Assembly: GCA_037355855.1 (NCBI GenBank)
Contig: CM074768.1
Coordinates: 1,178,001 to 1,242,000, forward strand
Reading direction: 5' to 3'
DNA: 64,000 bases
Origin: Pseudo-nitzschia pungens
Lineage: Eukaryota > Bacillariophyta > Bacillariophyceae > Bacillariales > Bacillariaceae
Positions within the stretch are counted from its first letter, which is position 1. Every line of letters starts with the position of its first letter. A program made the translations under genes and the position numbers. Positions 49,508 to 59,430 of this stretch are shown piece after piece. The notes under the pieces are model-generated. The model ran no database searches, was not told the DNA's origin, and saw only the letters and a program-made list of their open reading frames with translations.

Positions 49508-49534
49508 AAGACGGTCCGAATAAAAATGTATTGT
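49508..49534 (+). repeat. Left terminal inverted repeat of element C
   Basis: AAGACGGTCCGAATAAAAAT plus seven bases; mirrors 53087-53113 with one difference. Confidence 0.85.
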
Positions 49535-49906
49535 CCGCGCCTGCCGAGCTATGTCCCGGGAAATAGTTTTTTCGAGAAATGGTCAAAAGACTGTCAAGAA
49601 ATCAATCTTGGGACTCCAAAATCCCTGTCAGTACATTATTACTTGAACACGACACATTTTTATTCGAACACAACACATTTTTATTCGAACGTCGTGAATG
49701 CATCACATGAGAAATTGTTCTGTCAACATTGATTGTCTCCATTCCGAATACCCTACCCGACAATCAACCATGTTTGATCCGTTGTTTCATACTCAAGGAG
49801 GAGGAGGCGCGCTATGTGGTACAATAGTCAAGGCAGCATTGGTATGAGCACCGAGGCGGCGGGGGGAATAATCTGTCACTAGTACGATGAGTATACTCAT
49901 TATTTT

Positions 49907-52615
49907 CTATAGCGTGGCAAGTGCAACAGGAGCAGCAGCAGCAACAACAACAGGAGTACTTCCACTATCCAGCAGACTATCTGCTTCACTACTGCTGCTG
50001 GTAATGTTCTCCACCATGGTGGATGTCGATTGACCACCAACAGGAGGACGAGGAGGGCAATTTTCTAGATTGTCAACCGGCCGTTGTACCTCGTCGTCGA
50101 TCGATTCAGCTGTTGTCAACTCTGTAGGGGCTGCTGCCGGTGGTGGTACCCCTGTTGCCGGTGAGTTCCTCTTTAGTTTTCTATTCTTTTGCTCTCTTTT
50201 TTCCTTCCTCCTTGCCTTATCCTTGTCATACATTGCTTTGACTTCGGCGGAGGGCTCTGGGCATATCTCGTCTTGATGCTTCTCTGGGACAATGGGACGC
50301 CACTTTGTGAACAGCTCCATCTGCTTTATTGGAGGGATCCCTGGTGTACTCTCACAGTTGATTATAGTTTCCCACTTCCTAAATTCTTCCTTCCTCTGCT
50401 CAAGCGTCATACCACCTAACAGCATTTTTTGCGTCCAAGTCTTTCCTCCAATGCGATCCTGTTCCATTGTCATGTATTCCACACGAGAGTTGTCTGCATG
50501 AAAGTTATGGGCAGTCAGGAGATCCTTAATCCTCTTGAAGACCTTGTTGGTGTATTCATCAAACTTTTTGAATTCACCTTCCTTCATAGTTACAACTTGA
50601 ACGCGCTTATGTGTATCCAACTTCTTCAACAACTGATTGAACGTCCAAATATTTGAGACGCGATACTGCCTCTTGAGTATATTGAACCACCGGTCACATG
50701 CATTCTTTGTGTGTCCTGCAATGTAGAAGATAAAGCTGACGCGCTTGAAATATCCAGCTTGGACAAGGAACGCAGCTAGTCTTAGAACAAAATTATTCTT
50801 GTTCTGTCCAGGGCAGTTGTCACACAGAATATTCAGCTCTTTTCCACACTCATTGGCGCGAAGCCAGTTCTTTTCTTTCAAGTATTTCATCAGCATGGAA
50901 GCAACATGATTGCCTCCCTTTCCCCCTTGTCCCTCGTGATATACGAAGGCGTCGAGGGACTCTCCAGGGACACCAAAGTCGACAATACCAAAAATAAAGA
51001 CTCTCAGGGGGCAGTAATAGTAAGTCTTTCCGGGCTGAGTGGATCCGAGCTGTGGAAGACCAACGTTCTGACTGTAGTCCATGACTATGGTTCGAACACA
51101 TTCAGCGTGTGGCTTGTTTGCCTTTGCATCCACACGTGCGCGTTCGATCTTCTCATTGGCATATTTCCTCTGATCTTGAACCCTTTTCACATGGAGTATT
51201 GCTTCCCTCACTTGCTCCTTCATTTCCCCGGAGGTTGATTCTCGAACAATTGCTGGTAGTTCCATCGCAGGGAACGTTTGTTCTGGAAGAGTGGAAGCTG
51301 TGGAACAAAACTCTAACATTTTTTCAACTTCCTCGCTGCTGGTGGCAGCAGTCGTCGTGTTTCTCCTTGCAAGGTGCTTCATCCTGTGGTAGTAGATATG
51401 GCACATTGTACAAGTGTCTTCGCGGGGCTTTGCAAGTTTCAAATGCTTGTAGTTGTCTGACCAGAAATTGCAGAAGGTAGACAAAGCACAGTATGGTTTT
51501 GCAGGGTCTTCTTCAGTTTCATTAAGAACATACCTGTAGCTGTTGCCCCTTCTCTGTACAAGCCATCCTCTGCTTTCAACAAATCGATGATACATCGCGC
51601 GCTTTGACTGATTTGATGGAAGCTCTCTGATCTCATCTTCTCCATCCCTTAATCCTACTCCTCCTATCTCACGAACAATTCTTGTTGATGTTGGCTCTGC
51701 AAACAAGGACATCTTCTGGAAGTAAAGGTGTAGATCTTCCCTGACTGCTGTATCGAATTCGCGACCATTCCCTGAGCGTTTGTTCTTATTTCCATGCAGT
51801 GGTATGATGTTCTTTTTTACAGCACTCTCACAAGTCTTCCATTTTCGAAGCCCGAAGTCCAGCAGAAAAGCAACAGCTGATCTGCAGATTTTATAGTTAT
51901 CCATCCCTGACAAGTTCCCTTCTGGTCCTGCTGGTGGTGGTGGTGGCGAGTCTTGTGCATTGTTAGTATTGATGACATGACGAGGGAACAAAACTCTCTG
52001 GGGATCAGCGCCAGCATCAGCAGTTCTTGTCGTGTCCCTCGTCCTTGTTCCTTCTTCGGCAGCCGGAGAAAGAAAAGGAATGAAATACTTCCGGCGTCCG
52101 ATAGTATCACTAGTAGTAGTACTAGGAGTATTTTGTACTGCGGCGTGGTCTTCAGAAGTTGTGGTGGTGTATCTGATCCAATTCATGATAATCTCTTGTT
52201 GTTCTGCCCTTGTCTTCTTAGAAAAGAATACCATGTATTCTGCCACTGCTCTTCTTTTTTTCCATTCACCAAAGGATTCAATGATACTGAGACAGGTACA
52301 TCTGGATAGTTTGTCGACTCCTTTCCTTGGTACGTAGATCTTTTTGCAGTAGGGAGGTGCCAAATCGATCCATTTAACACAGTGCTTTATCTTCTCCTCA
52401 TCCGACATTCTTTTGTTTTCTTTCTTTCTGAAGGTGACAAATGGATGAGAAACACAATCGAAAGGAACAAAACCAATGCTCTCATCATCACTTGGACAGC
52501 TTTCCCCTCTTCTTCTTGTGTGGATCCGGATCCTTGCTTCATCTGCTTCTTCTTGGCGTTGTTCTTCTTCTTCTAACAACTCCTCCGGCGTGATCATTGA
52601 GCGTTTTAGTCTCAT
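49907..52615 (-). CDS. Putative DDE-type transposase, DUF7869-like (902 aa)
   Basis: ATG at 52615, TAG at 49907. The N-terminus is charged with a Glu-rich coiled coil. A Cys-bearing segment (KLSRCTCLSIIE) and Pro-rich linkers follow. The core at about residues 505-690 has the order of an RNase H-like transposase: VMDYSQN (Asp about 511), a beta strand region with GGKGGNHVAS, LCDNCPGQNKNN (Asp about 599) and IAGHTKNACDRWFN (about 636-648). This D...DNxxGQNKN...GHTKxxxD signature is one I associate with the uncharacterised DUF7869 family, which is scattered in algae, oomycetes and animals; the name is from memory. The C-terminus is low complexity. Inverted repeats and a target duplication around the gene argue that it is the transposase of element C. 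No named superfamily is assigned with confidence. Confidence 0.78.
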   Translation of the reverse strand: MRLKRSMITPEELLEEEEQRQEEADEARIRIHTRRRGESCPSDDESIGFVPFDCVSHPFVTFRKKENKRMSDEEKIKHCVKWIDLAPPYCKKIYVPRKGVDKLSRCTCLSIIESFGEWKKRRAVAEYMVFFSKKTRAEQQEIIMNWIRYTTTTSEDHAAVQNTPSTTTSDTIGRRKYFIPFLSPAAEEGTRTRDTTRTADAGADPQRVLFPRHVINTNNAQDSPPPPPAGPEGNLSGMDNYKICRSAVAFLLDFGLRKWKTCESAVKKNIIPLHGNKNKRSGNGREFDTAVREDLHLYFQKMSLFAEPTSTRIVREIGGVGLRDGEDEIRELPSNQSKRAMYHRFVESRGWLVQRRGNSYRYVLNETEEDPAKPYCALSTFCNFWSDNYKHLKLAKPREDTCTMCHIYYHRMKHLARRNTTTAATSSEEVEKMLEFCSTASTLPEQTFPAMELPAIVRESTSGEMKEQVREAILHVKRVQDQRKYANEKIERARVDAKANKPHAECVRTIVMDYSQNVGLPQLGSTQPGKTYYYCPLRVFIFGIVDFGVPGESLDAFVYHEGQGGKGGNHVASMLMKYLKEKNWLRANECGKELNILCDNCPGQNKNNFVLRLAAFLVQAGYFKRVSFIFYIAGHTKNACDRWFNILKRQYRVSNIWTFNQLLKKLDTHKRVQVVTMKEGEFKKFDEYTNKVFKRIKDLLTAHNFHADNSRVEYMTMEQDRIGGKTWTQKMLLGGMTLEQRKEEFRKWETIINCESTPGIPPIKQMELFTKWRPIVPEKHQDEICPEPSAEVKAMYDKDKARRKEKREQKNRKLKRNSPATGVPPPAAAPTELTTAESIDDEVQRPVDNLENCPPRPPVGGQSTSTMVENITSSSSEADSLLDSGSTPVVVAAAAPVALATL

Positions 52616-53086
52616 GTTCTGCCTTGTTCAGAGGCACCCAGCAGCAGTAAGTATCGATCCCCGGCGTGTTAAGGAGGTAGTAGTTGAATACTAGCAGTAG
52701 AGGTGCTGAGCTGATGAGGTGCTCACACTAACTTCTTGTCATTGAGCTCATTGCAGGTGAGATTGTATCGATCGAAAATAAAAGAAGGAAGAAAAAAAAA
52801 ACATGGGAGTCTTGCTTTCGATAAACAAAGAGAAACTCAACAATCGCGCACAGTGGAGTGGTTAACAAGAATGAAACTGATAGTTTTTGACACATGTGCG
52901 CACCTACTGACAGACCATGTGAGTAACGTTTTAATCGATTGTTTTGCAGTCATTTGTTCATAAGTTCTCTTCTAGAAGGAGTTGGAACTAAAGAAAAACA
53001 TCAGCTACAAACTTAAAATGAGCTCTATCGATTGGTCCAATGTGCCTTTTTTTGTTTTTACAGTCATTTTGGGTCATTTTGCAGCA

Positions 53087-53113
53087 ACAACACATTTTTA
53101 TTCGGACCGTCTT
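53087..53113 (-). repeat. Right terminal inverted repeat of element C
   Basis: Mirror of 49508-49534, ending ATTCGGACCGTCTT. Confidence 0.85.
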
Positions 53114-53117
53114 TTAT
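53114..53117. repeat. Target-site duplication of element C, right copy
   Basis: TTAT, as at 49504-49507. Confidence 0.55.
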
Positions 53118-53222
53118 TTACATACCGGGTTGTACTACCGGTCAACCGGATGAACTAACCGGGTCGACCACCCGAAATACCTTCCCTTCGACTTCGATTG
53201 TCGTATCTGCGTTCCAGGCTCC

Positions 53223-53233
53223 GATCCTGGCCA
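53223..53233. repeat. Target-site duplication of element B, right copy
   Basis: GATCCTGGCCA, as at 48763-48773. Confidence 0.82.
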
Positions 53234-53908
53234 ACCACCAAGTGGTCTTAGCACTAACATTACCGTAAGACTCTTACTACGAAGTACGAAGTAGTAAGGT
53301 CTTACTGTAACAGCGAAGCGAAGAATTCATTTCACTTTCATCATTCGAAGCTTCCGAGGGAAATATATGTACGTATACGTACCAATAATAGGTAGATACC
53401 GTACGAGTATCATACGAAGATTTTTCTCGATCGTCACGAAGATTGATGGTGACATCGATGATGATTTTTTGATTCTTCGATCCGATGCCATTCCCTTTTT
53501 CTTGCGTTGCGTTCGGGGGACGAGAGTGACACGCATTTCTCAGAAACTTCGGAATCGAGAGAATCCTCGCACCTCGCCGGTGATGCCGCTGCTGTAAACC
53601 TTACCGCTAGGTGCCTGGTATCCGGGAGGCACCGAACATCAACCATCAATGCGAAATTCGGTAGGAAGAGAAATTCAGCGTAGGATACGGTAAGGGTAGA
53701 ATGATAGAATGATAGAATAATTATCGTCATTTGTTGACACTGGAATACGTTTTGAAAGTAGATACTGGAGCGGCCATTCCATACGCAAAGTGTTACTTAG
53801 CGAAGTAGCTGAAGGGAATCATAGTGATTACGAGTACTTTGCATCATCGCGCGAATCGACTCGACTCGACTCGACTCAACTCAAAACGCAACTCGCCAAC
53901 CCAAAACC
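53234..53908. other. Intergenic region
   Basis: No gene recognised. TACGAAGTACGAAGTAGTAAGG near 53278 and neighbouring words belong to the dispersed intergenic vocabulary (quoted in part: TACGAAGTAC). The last 50 bp before the ATG at 53909 hold a CGACT pentamer run (about 53858-53878). Confidence 0.5.
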
Positions 53909-54589
53909 ATGAAACAAAAGGTTGCCACGACACTCGCCGCGCCGATGTTGGTGGTTTTGGCGATGATTGCCTCCACGAAGGGATCTTCCGCATTTGTGTT
54001 CCACAAACAAGCGTGCGCAACACTTCGTTCACTCTCGACAAATTCCAATCGCATCAGTGGTAGCACCGGTGCCATTTTTGTTGGGGGCCTCGAGTATTCG
54101 GATTTCGACGAGCTCGACGGCACTTCGGGGAAACTCACGGCTTCCCTGCCAACCTCCAATGAGTTTTCGACACCGGAAGAAATCGTTTACATGTGCATGA
54201 CTTCCCTCCAGGGGGGAGAGACCGAGCGGGCCGGGCTGGAGATATGCTACAACTTTTCGTCCGATTCGTGCCGCATGGCCAACGGGGGATCCCTGGAATC
54301 CTTTTTGCAATACGCCAACAATCCGGTCTTCCAGAGCATGGTGCGCTGCGACCGATGGGAAGTGGTCAACGTCGGACCCGAGATTCCGGGAACCAACACG
54401 AGGGGAGCCATGAAAACCGTCCTGGTGCACGTCGTGCCGAGAAAAAAACCCGAAGCGCAACACGAACAACAACGCAATGACCGGAAGTTTCTGTGGACCT
54501 TTGTGAAGGAACGGAGACCGCCCCGACAGGGCCACTTTCTGGTCCACGAATGCATTGCGGTGGACAACTCCTTTGCGCACACGCTGTAG
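53909..54589 (+). CDS. Plastid-targeted protein, DUF4864-like candidate (226 aa)
   Basis: ATG at 53909, single exon. The leader is typical of diatom plastid import: a hydrophobic signal peptide (MKQKVATTLAAPMLVVLAMI) then SSAF-VF at residues 26-31, fitting the ASAFAP-type cleavage motif, followed by a Ser/Thr/Arg-rich transit stretch. The mature domain (about residues 80-215) begins with EEIVYMCMTSLQ, includes a Cys-containing helix (GLEICYNFSSDSCR), SLESFLQYANNPVFQSM and beta strands (WEVVNVGPE; KTVLVHVVPR; RQGHFLVHECIAV). This order recalls the NTF2-like DUF4864 fold, in which a helix pair precedes a curved sheet; the assignment is from memory of the pattern. No catalytic residues are recognised. 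Function unknown, location in the plastid stroma inferred. Confidence 0.8.
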   Translation: MKQKVATTLAAPMLVVLAMIASTKGSSAFVFHKQACATLRSLSTNSNRISGSTGAIFVGGLEYSDFDELDGTSGKLTASLPTSNEFSTPEEIVYMCMTSLQGGETERAGLEICYNFSSDSCRMANGGSLESFLQYANNPVFQSMVRCDRWEVVNVGPEIPGTNTRGAMKTVLVHVVPRKKPEAQHEQQRNDRKFLWTFVKERRPPRQGHFLVHECIAVDNSFAHTL

Positions 54590-55231
54590 CGAACCCGACA
54601 CCGCGCTGCTGTCTCGTCGTGGCTCGGCACGCACTCCTGTCGCTTGCTGGCAGTACCGCACCGCGCTTGTCCCAGTACTACTGTACTCTATCCACTTGCT
54701 GTGATTAAGTGGACAAAAAATAACGCAAATTCGAGCTGGCAACATCATTCGCTGTGACGTGAACCTTATTTGTTCAACATCACTTTTATGAGCAATTTCG
54801 ATGATGACAGGTTTTGGGTCTTCTTTTTTCGTTTTGCATTTTCGTTTTGGTCCAGTTTTCAAATTGTTTGAAATCTCTGAATGGCATCAAGTAGTGGGTA
54901 TATTCCATCCTTAAGATTGGTCGAAAAAGGACTGAGGGCACCGAGGGATGGATTGACTGTTTGTCAGGGCATTACAAATTACTATCCCCTTCATCGGCCC
55001 TCTCTTTGCAAATCGGTGATGTTGACTTCTACAATTGGTAGGAAATAATAGAAGAACAAGTTAAGATCCACTCTGACGCTTCACATCATCGGTTTGACAC
55101 ATGATCGACACACATTTTCACTCTAAACGCTACAAGCTTAGTTTATCTTCCGCTCCCCTGACCTATGGTGAAATCTATAGCTCTTGTTGTCATTATTGAT
55201 AGATTGGACCCTAATTCATTCCGAGCTGTGA
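54590..55231. other. Intergenic region between convergent genes
   Basis: Lies between the stop codons of the plus-strand gene at 53909-54589 and the minus-strand gene at 55232-55978. It should hold both 3' ends. No further gene recognised. Confidence 0.55.
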
Positions 55232-55978
55232 TTACGAGATTAGGGCGTCCTTCAGCGATCCCGAAGTGCAGAAAGCAGCTTCGTCTCCCGACCCGATCGC
55301 AAGTGGAACATCCTTGTAGACAGCAACTCCTTCGCTGTTGACCTTGAGGTCGGGGAAAATGACATTGAGCATTTTCTTCTTGATCACTTGGTTTTCGGTT
55401 GCCGGTTCCCCCTCGTAACCAGCGCAAACGATTCGGTCTCCTGGCACCGCAGCCTCCGGTGGGGAAAGAAGCTCAACGACGTCTTCCGACCCGTCTTCTG
55501 CAGCGCCCTCTTTGACGGCGCACAGGACCATTCCGTGGCTGGGAAATCCCACCATCTTTCTCGACTTGAGGTTGGCCAAGACCAAAACCTTCTTGCCGAC
55601 CATCTCTTCGCTGGTGTAGTGCGCCTTGAGGCCCGAGGCAATCTTGCGGGGCTCTTCCTCGCCGACGTTGATTTCTTCGCAGAAAAGCTTGTCGGCCTCC
55701 TCGTGTTCCCAGCACTTTTCGATCACACCGACGCGAATGTCCAGCTTGGAAACGTCGATTGCGGGTGGTGGGGGAGGGGCCTCCTTCTTTGGTTTCTCGG
55801 CGACGTCTTCGGCTTCGGTAGCTCTGAGCACGACAGGGTTTGCTGTCGCGCGTGCAACCCGAGCAGAAGCCGAAGGGAGTACACTGTTGCGAAAGCCAAA
55901 CGCTACGCCTCCGAAAGAAGAGACGCAGTGGCATGCGGTGATTGCAAGCAAGGCCAAGGAAGAAAATCTTGTAATCAT
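55232..55978 (-). CDS. Plastid-targeted tRNA-binding (EMAP II/Arc1p-like) domain protein (248 aa)
   Basis: ATG at 55978, single exon. Residues 1-27 are a signal peptide ending at VAF-GF, consistent with the diatom plastid motif, followed by an Ala/Arg/Ser-rich transit region and a Pro-rich linker (PPPPP, about 68-72). From about residue 74 to the end is the OB-fold tRNA-binding domain found in EMAP II, Arc1p and the C-terminus of some aminoacyl-tRNA synthetases: IDVSKLDIRVGVI, then HEEADKLFCEEINVG, PRKIASGL, and VLANLKSRKMVGFPSHGMVLCA. It lacks a catalytic synthetase domain, so it would act as a tRNA-binding cofactor, probably for plastid aminoacyl-tRNA synthetases. Family is confident; the partner enzyme is unknown. 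Confidence 0.92.
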   Translation of the reverse strand: MITRFSSLALLAITACHCVSSFGGVAFGFRNSVLPSASARVARATANPVVLRATEAEDVAEKPKKEAPPPPPAIDVSKLDIRVGVIEKCWEHEEADKLFCEEINVGEEEPRKIASGLKAHYTSEEMVGKKVLVLANLKSRKMVGFPSHGMVLCAVKEGAAEDGSEDVVELLSPPEAAVPGDRIVCAGYEGEPATENQVIKKKMLNVIFPDLKVNSEGVAVYKDVPLAIGSGDEAAFCTSGSLKDALIS

Positions 55979-56538
55979 TGTTGTCGTTATCCTAATTAAC
56001 TTTGTGTTGCAAAGAATGCGTGTGGATGTGGACGTCGTGTGTGGATGAGTGTGTAGTTGGCGTTTCGTCGGTCGAAAACCAAGACTTTTGCAGTAAAACT
56101 TACAGAGCGTGAAGGACTACCGTACGGTAAACCTTACTTGTACTTCGTATTACAGTACAGAAGTATTTTTTGGATGATGATGGGATGATGATGTGTTGGG
56201 AAACCAAACCTTGTGCGTTTTTGTTGTGGTGCGACATTCATTTTAAAAAAAAAAATTTTTTTTGTTCCAATCCAGGGCCCAGTCGTGCCAAGGAAGAATG
56301 AACAACCCCATCTTTAATCTTATTATTACCTCCGAACGGCTTTCCTCCAGTTGCCCTACATGTGGTCTGGTCCTGCTCATAGAGCAGAGTCGGCTTCGAA
56401 ATATTGGGCGCAAATCCGTTGCTTGAAACTCACGTTGGAAAAGACATTATGGTCATCACTGGCATGCTCTTCGTTTAGTGTACTGTAGCTTTGACAGTAT
56501 GAAAAGGATAAAAATAGATTTATACATACACTCAAATT
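55979..56538. other. Intergenic region
   Basis: Holds a poly-A/poly-T junction at about 56246-56263 and a GATGATGATGGGATGATGATG stretch near 56174 (quoted in part: GATGATGATGG). No gene recognised. Confidence 0.5.
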
Positions 56539-57435
56539 TTAAAAACCACAGTGGTTGTTAAGGGCATACGCTGCTGTGAGATTTGAATCTATTTCATATT
56601 GTTTTCGTAACACTCGTTCAATCTCTTCTAATTGCGCCTCCAACAAGTACTCGGCTTTGAGAGCTTCGATGCGTTTTTTTCTTCGTTCGAGTAATAATAC
56701 TGGTAACATGAGTGGATCAACCGGTTCGGGTTGCGGTAAATTCGATAGTGCCGTGAATGGTTTTGGCCGTGCGATAGCGTTGCATAGAGATAGTGTTGGC
56801 ATCTCGTCTACTAGAAATTGCGATCTTTGCGTTTGTCTTCGCATCAGTTGATTCGCTGCCCTTACTGAATTGTAAGTATCTGCCGATGGATTCAGGAACG
56901 TAGAAGAATGAAATCCAGTATCGATTGCGGTTGAGGATTTCCTGCTCATTATCGCTTCTAGTCTGTCACGAGAGCTTTCGAAGCTGCCAACAACATGAGA
57001 GAGTCGATTCGAATCATTCGACAATGGAAGTGTAGTTACGGGATCGATCGTTGTTGTAGTTGAGTTTGTTTTGCAATCTACTGCCAAATCTGTAGGTATC
57101 TCTGCATTGAGCATTGCGCTGCTTGACTTCTTGATTCCGCGCCGTCTCTTAATGAAAGAGGCCAATTTCCGCATTCCACGCTGAAAAAAAGGATGAGACA
57201 TTTTCCCCTTCTCCACACCGTAATTGTGACGATGGAAGTCATAGCCATGCAGTTGTCTCTGGAAGCTTTGGAATTTGTTTTGCTGAAAGTATTTCTGAAG
57301 AATAGGAACGATCAAAACAGGGTCGTGAATTTTGAACGATTTTCCGTCTGGATTCCACGAAACGATGTGATCGTGGCCTTTTTCCTCGGCTTCGTCGAGC
57401 ATATCATGCAACCTAGTCGGAAAGGGTTTCGACAT
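56539..57435 (-). CDS. Heat-shock-factor-type DNA-binding protein (298 aa)
   Basis: ATG at 57435, single exon. Residues 4-100 are an HSF DNA-binding domain: FPTRLHDMLDEAE, IVSWNPDGKSFKI, ILQKYFQQNKFQSFQRQLHG (recognition helix region) and YDFHRHN, then HPFFQRG. It binds inverted nGAAn-like sites and acts in the nucleus as a transcription regulator; this family is greatly expanded in diatoms, and most members are not tied to heat shock. A Lys/Arg patch (IKRRRGIKK, about 94-102) probably serves nuclear import. The C-terminal half is Ser/Thr-rich without a clear trimerisation coiled coil except for a Glu/Lys/Arg-rich helix near 255-285 (LERRKKRIEALKAEYLLEAQ). The start fits the usual diatom HSF N-terminus, which begins just before the first helix. 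Confidence 0.93.
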   Translation of the reverse strand: MSKPFPTRLHDMLDEAEEKGHDHIVSWNPDGKSFKIHDPVLIVPILQKYFQQNKFQSFQRQLHGYDFHRHNYGVEKGKMSHPFFQRGMRKLASFIKRRRGIKKSSSAMLNAEIPTDLAVDCKTNSTTTTIDPVTTLPLSNDSNRLSHVVGSFESSRDRLEAIMSRKSSTAIDTGFHSSTFLNPSADTYNSVRAANQLMRRQTQRSQFLVDEMPTLSLCNAIARPKPFTALSNLPQPEPVDPLMLPVLLLERRKKRIEALKAEYLLEAQLEEIERVLRKQYEIDSNLTAAYALNNHCGF

Positions 57436-57877
57436 TGCAAAGTTTTCTAGTCTTCGACGTGAATTTAGTGTCTGGAAGCAATCGAATTCGTCTGTAAGAA
57501 GTTAATTTGAAATAGAGCGCAAACCGATTGCCAACTCTGATTCTCTCCTCGTGTCGATGTTTCTTACCGAGAAAGTCACGGTGGGGTCGCAAAACAGTGG
57601 AGTGAAGGAAAGCGATTACGTATGAACTCGAGTGAATTTTATGTTGCAAAGAAAGACAATTCCGATCAGCTGCACCCAAGTCCATTTAGAAATGGCCTTT
57701 TCATATTATTATTATCATACCGTAAGTTACGGTACAGCGGATAGTGGAAAGAAATTGTGCAGGAAGAGGTCGTTAGTTCTTACTACTGTACCGTAGGTCG
57801 TACTCTTACGGGAAGAATTAACAAACACTGCATCTCACTTCAAATTTATTTGCAAGGAATCAGGAATTACTAATACA

Positions 57878-57956
57878 GAATTCCTATCAGCTGTCCCTGG
57901 GTTTCAGTAGAAATTAGTAGTCGGGGACGTAGACCCTTGGACAGCTGATAAGAACT
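57878..57956. mobile_element. Short inverted-repeat element (MITE-like), copy 3
   Basis: Bounded by ATTCCTATCAGCTGTCC and GGACAGCTGATAAGAA, matching the ends of the copies at 46270 and 46438. About 75 bp. Confidence 0.6.
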
Positions 57957-59149
57957 ATTTTTAACAGTGCGTGTTCTCCCAGATGGACATAGTGACGATA
58001 TTCTTGGTTGATGTATTGATATTTTTGGTTCATGCGGAAGCTAGAAGTCTTTTATCATCTGAAGAAAGAACTCCTCGGATTACACTAATTAGTTTCACGG
58101 AGAGTAGTCTGGAATTGATTACTATTTTCAAGGAAAGACGCATGATTCAATCATAAAGTTTTTTCCTGTTCGATTGGTAATCTCACGCTACCAATATGTA
58201 AAATCTTACCTTTCGATCAGCAGAATGCCCCCCAGGGATCATGTTATCCTTATGAGTAATTAAGGTTACGAGTACCGTCGTGGTAACAATAATTAGATTC
58301 CTTTTCAAAAAACTAATATGAAAAAAATTACTGTATCATGCATGTGCACCTTCAATTGAGTTCGTATGCACTAAGTCTTACACGTAGTTCAGATAAGGCT
58401 TACCGCGTTTGCATTATTTGGTGACAATAAGTATGATTGCGAAAACGGTTCCAGTACGGTACCGGTAAACGCATCCCTGACCATTAAGTTTTTGGTCCCT
58501 TACTTCTCGAATCTTGCTCAAGAACGAATGCCTCTCTCCTCTCGAGTTGAAGAACATCCAAAGATAAACTTTTAGCCTGAAAAATATATCAATGTACGAC
58601 CCGGAAAGGGCGGATAGCGGGAACTCCATACAATTGAGAAGCTGATACTTTGAATTTATCGTTGATCCTTTTAAAAGTATTTTTGTTTAAAATATAAATA
58701 ATGGAAAGGACAATACTAAGGTTACTGTATTGACTATACTGTTGGGCAAGACACAGGTCACCGCAACTGCAGCATGCGCACCACCTGTGAACTTGCCCTT
58801 GCGGCACGCCGTGACGAGCACTATGACGTATGTGAGGAAGGTCCCAATGGTAGGTAGGTAAGTGCCACGAGAGGGCCGACAGCGCGCACCGTAGTAGACG
58901 GGCACAATGTGGTGCCCGCACGAGGTACGCAGCTGCTGTCGGGCACAGAGGTGCCGGACGATGCCTTCCCCATCTGCTCACCTCATTGTCTCTTGGCCAA
59001 CACCAAGCCGACGACAATGAGGAGTGCTGTTCCCTGTGGGAGCGGATCAACAAAACTTTTTCTCCTCCCCAGCCACACATCTCCACACACACCCTCAATG
59101 ACGACATCCCACCGCCAACGCCACTTCCCGACGACGCCCCGTTCGCGTC

Positions 59150-59430
59150 CACTCGCTGGCTACCCCAGCACGCTGGCTACCCCAGCTCCCCGATCCTGCT
59201 GATCACTTACCGACCATCACGCATCCACCCCCTGGCTACCCCAGCACGCTGTTCAACTCAGCTATCCCGATCCTGTCGATCACTATCCCGATCCTGTTGA
59301 TCACCCCTATCCCGTCGCCGACAACATGCGACTTCCCACTGGCTGGCTACCCCACCCATCCCATCACCCGCCCCCCGTTCTTGTCAACCACCCACCACCC
59401 AACCACCCCCCCAAAGCATAGTTTCCCCTA
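59150..59430. repeat. C-rich imperfect tandem repeats
   Basis: Units such as CTGGCTACCCCAGCACGCTG and TATCCCGATCCTGTTGATCA recur two to three times each. The base composition is much richer in C than the flanks. Neither strand carries a recognisable protein. Confidence 0.65.

Larger units (their letters stand above)
49508..53113. mobile_element. DNA transposon C (3,606 bp) with a DDE-like 902-residue gene, nested in element B
   Basis: Ends are inverted repeats of about 27 bp: both read inwards as AAGACGGTCCGAATAAAAAT followed by GT(A/G)TTGT. A direct TTAT duplication flanks them. The only gene is the minus-strand frame at 49907-52615. Extra direct copies of the inner terminal word (ACACATTTTTATTCGAAC) stand at 49645-49695, a possible sub-terminal transposase site. 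Both ends and the gene are open, so the element may be complete. Confidence 0.8.
48774..53222. mobile_element. Fold-back inverted-repeat element B, interrupted by a DNA transposon
   Basis: Left end GAGCCTGGAACGCAG; the reverse complement of the right end is GGAGCCTGGAACGCAG. The arms share AATCGAAG(T/C)(T/C)GAAGGGAA and TATTTCG over about 60 bp and are flanked by 11-bp direct repeats. The left arm closely parallels element A, including ACCAAAACAGGGATGAAT-type sequence, the CATGCACGATAA repeat and the TTTAACACGTAGATTC hairpin. Removing the nested transposon (49508-53113 plus 4 bp) leaves about 840 bp with no frame, so it is non-autonomous. Confidence 0.82.
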
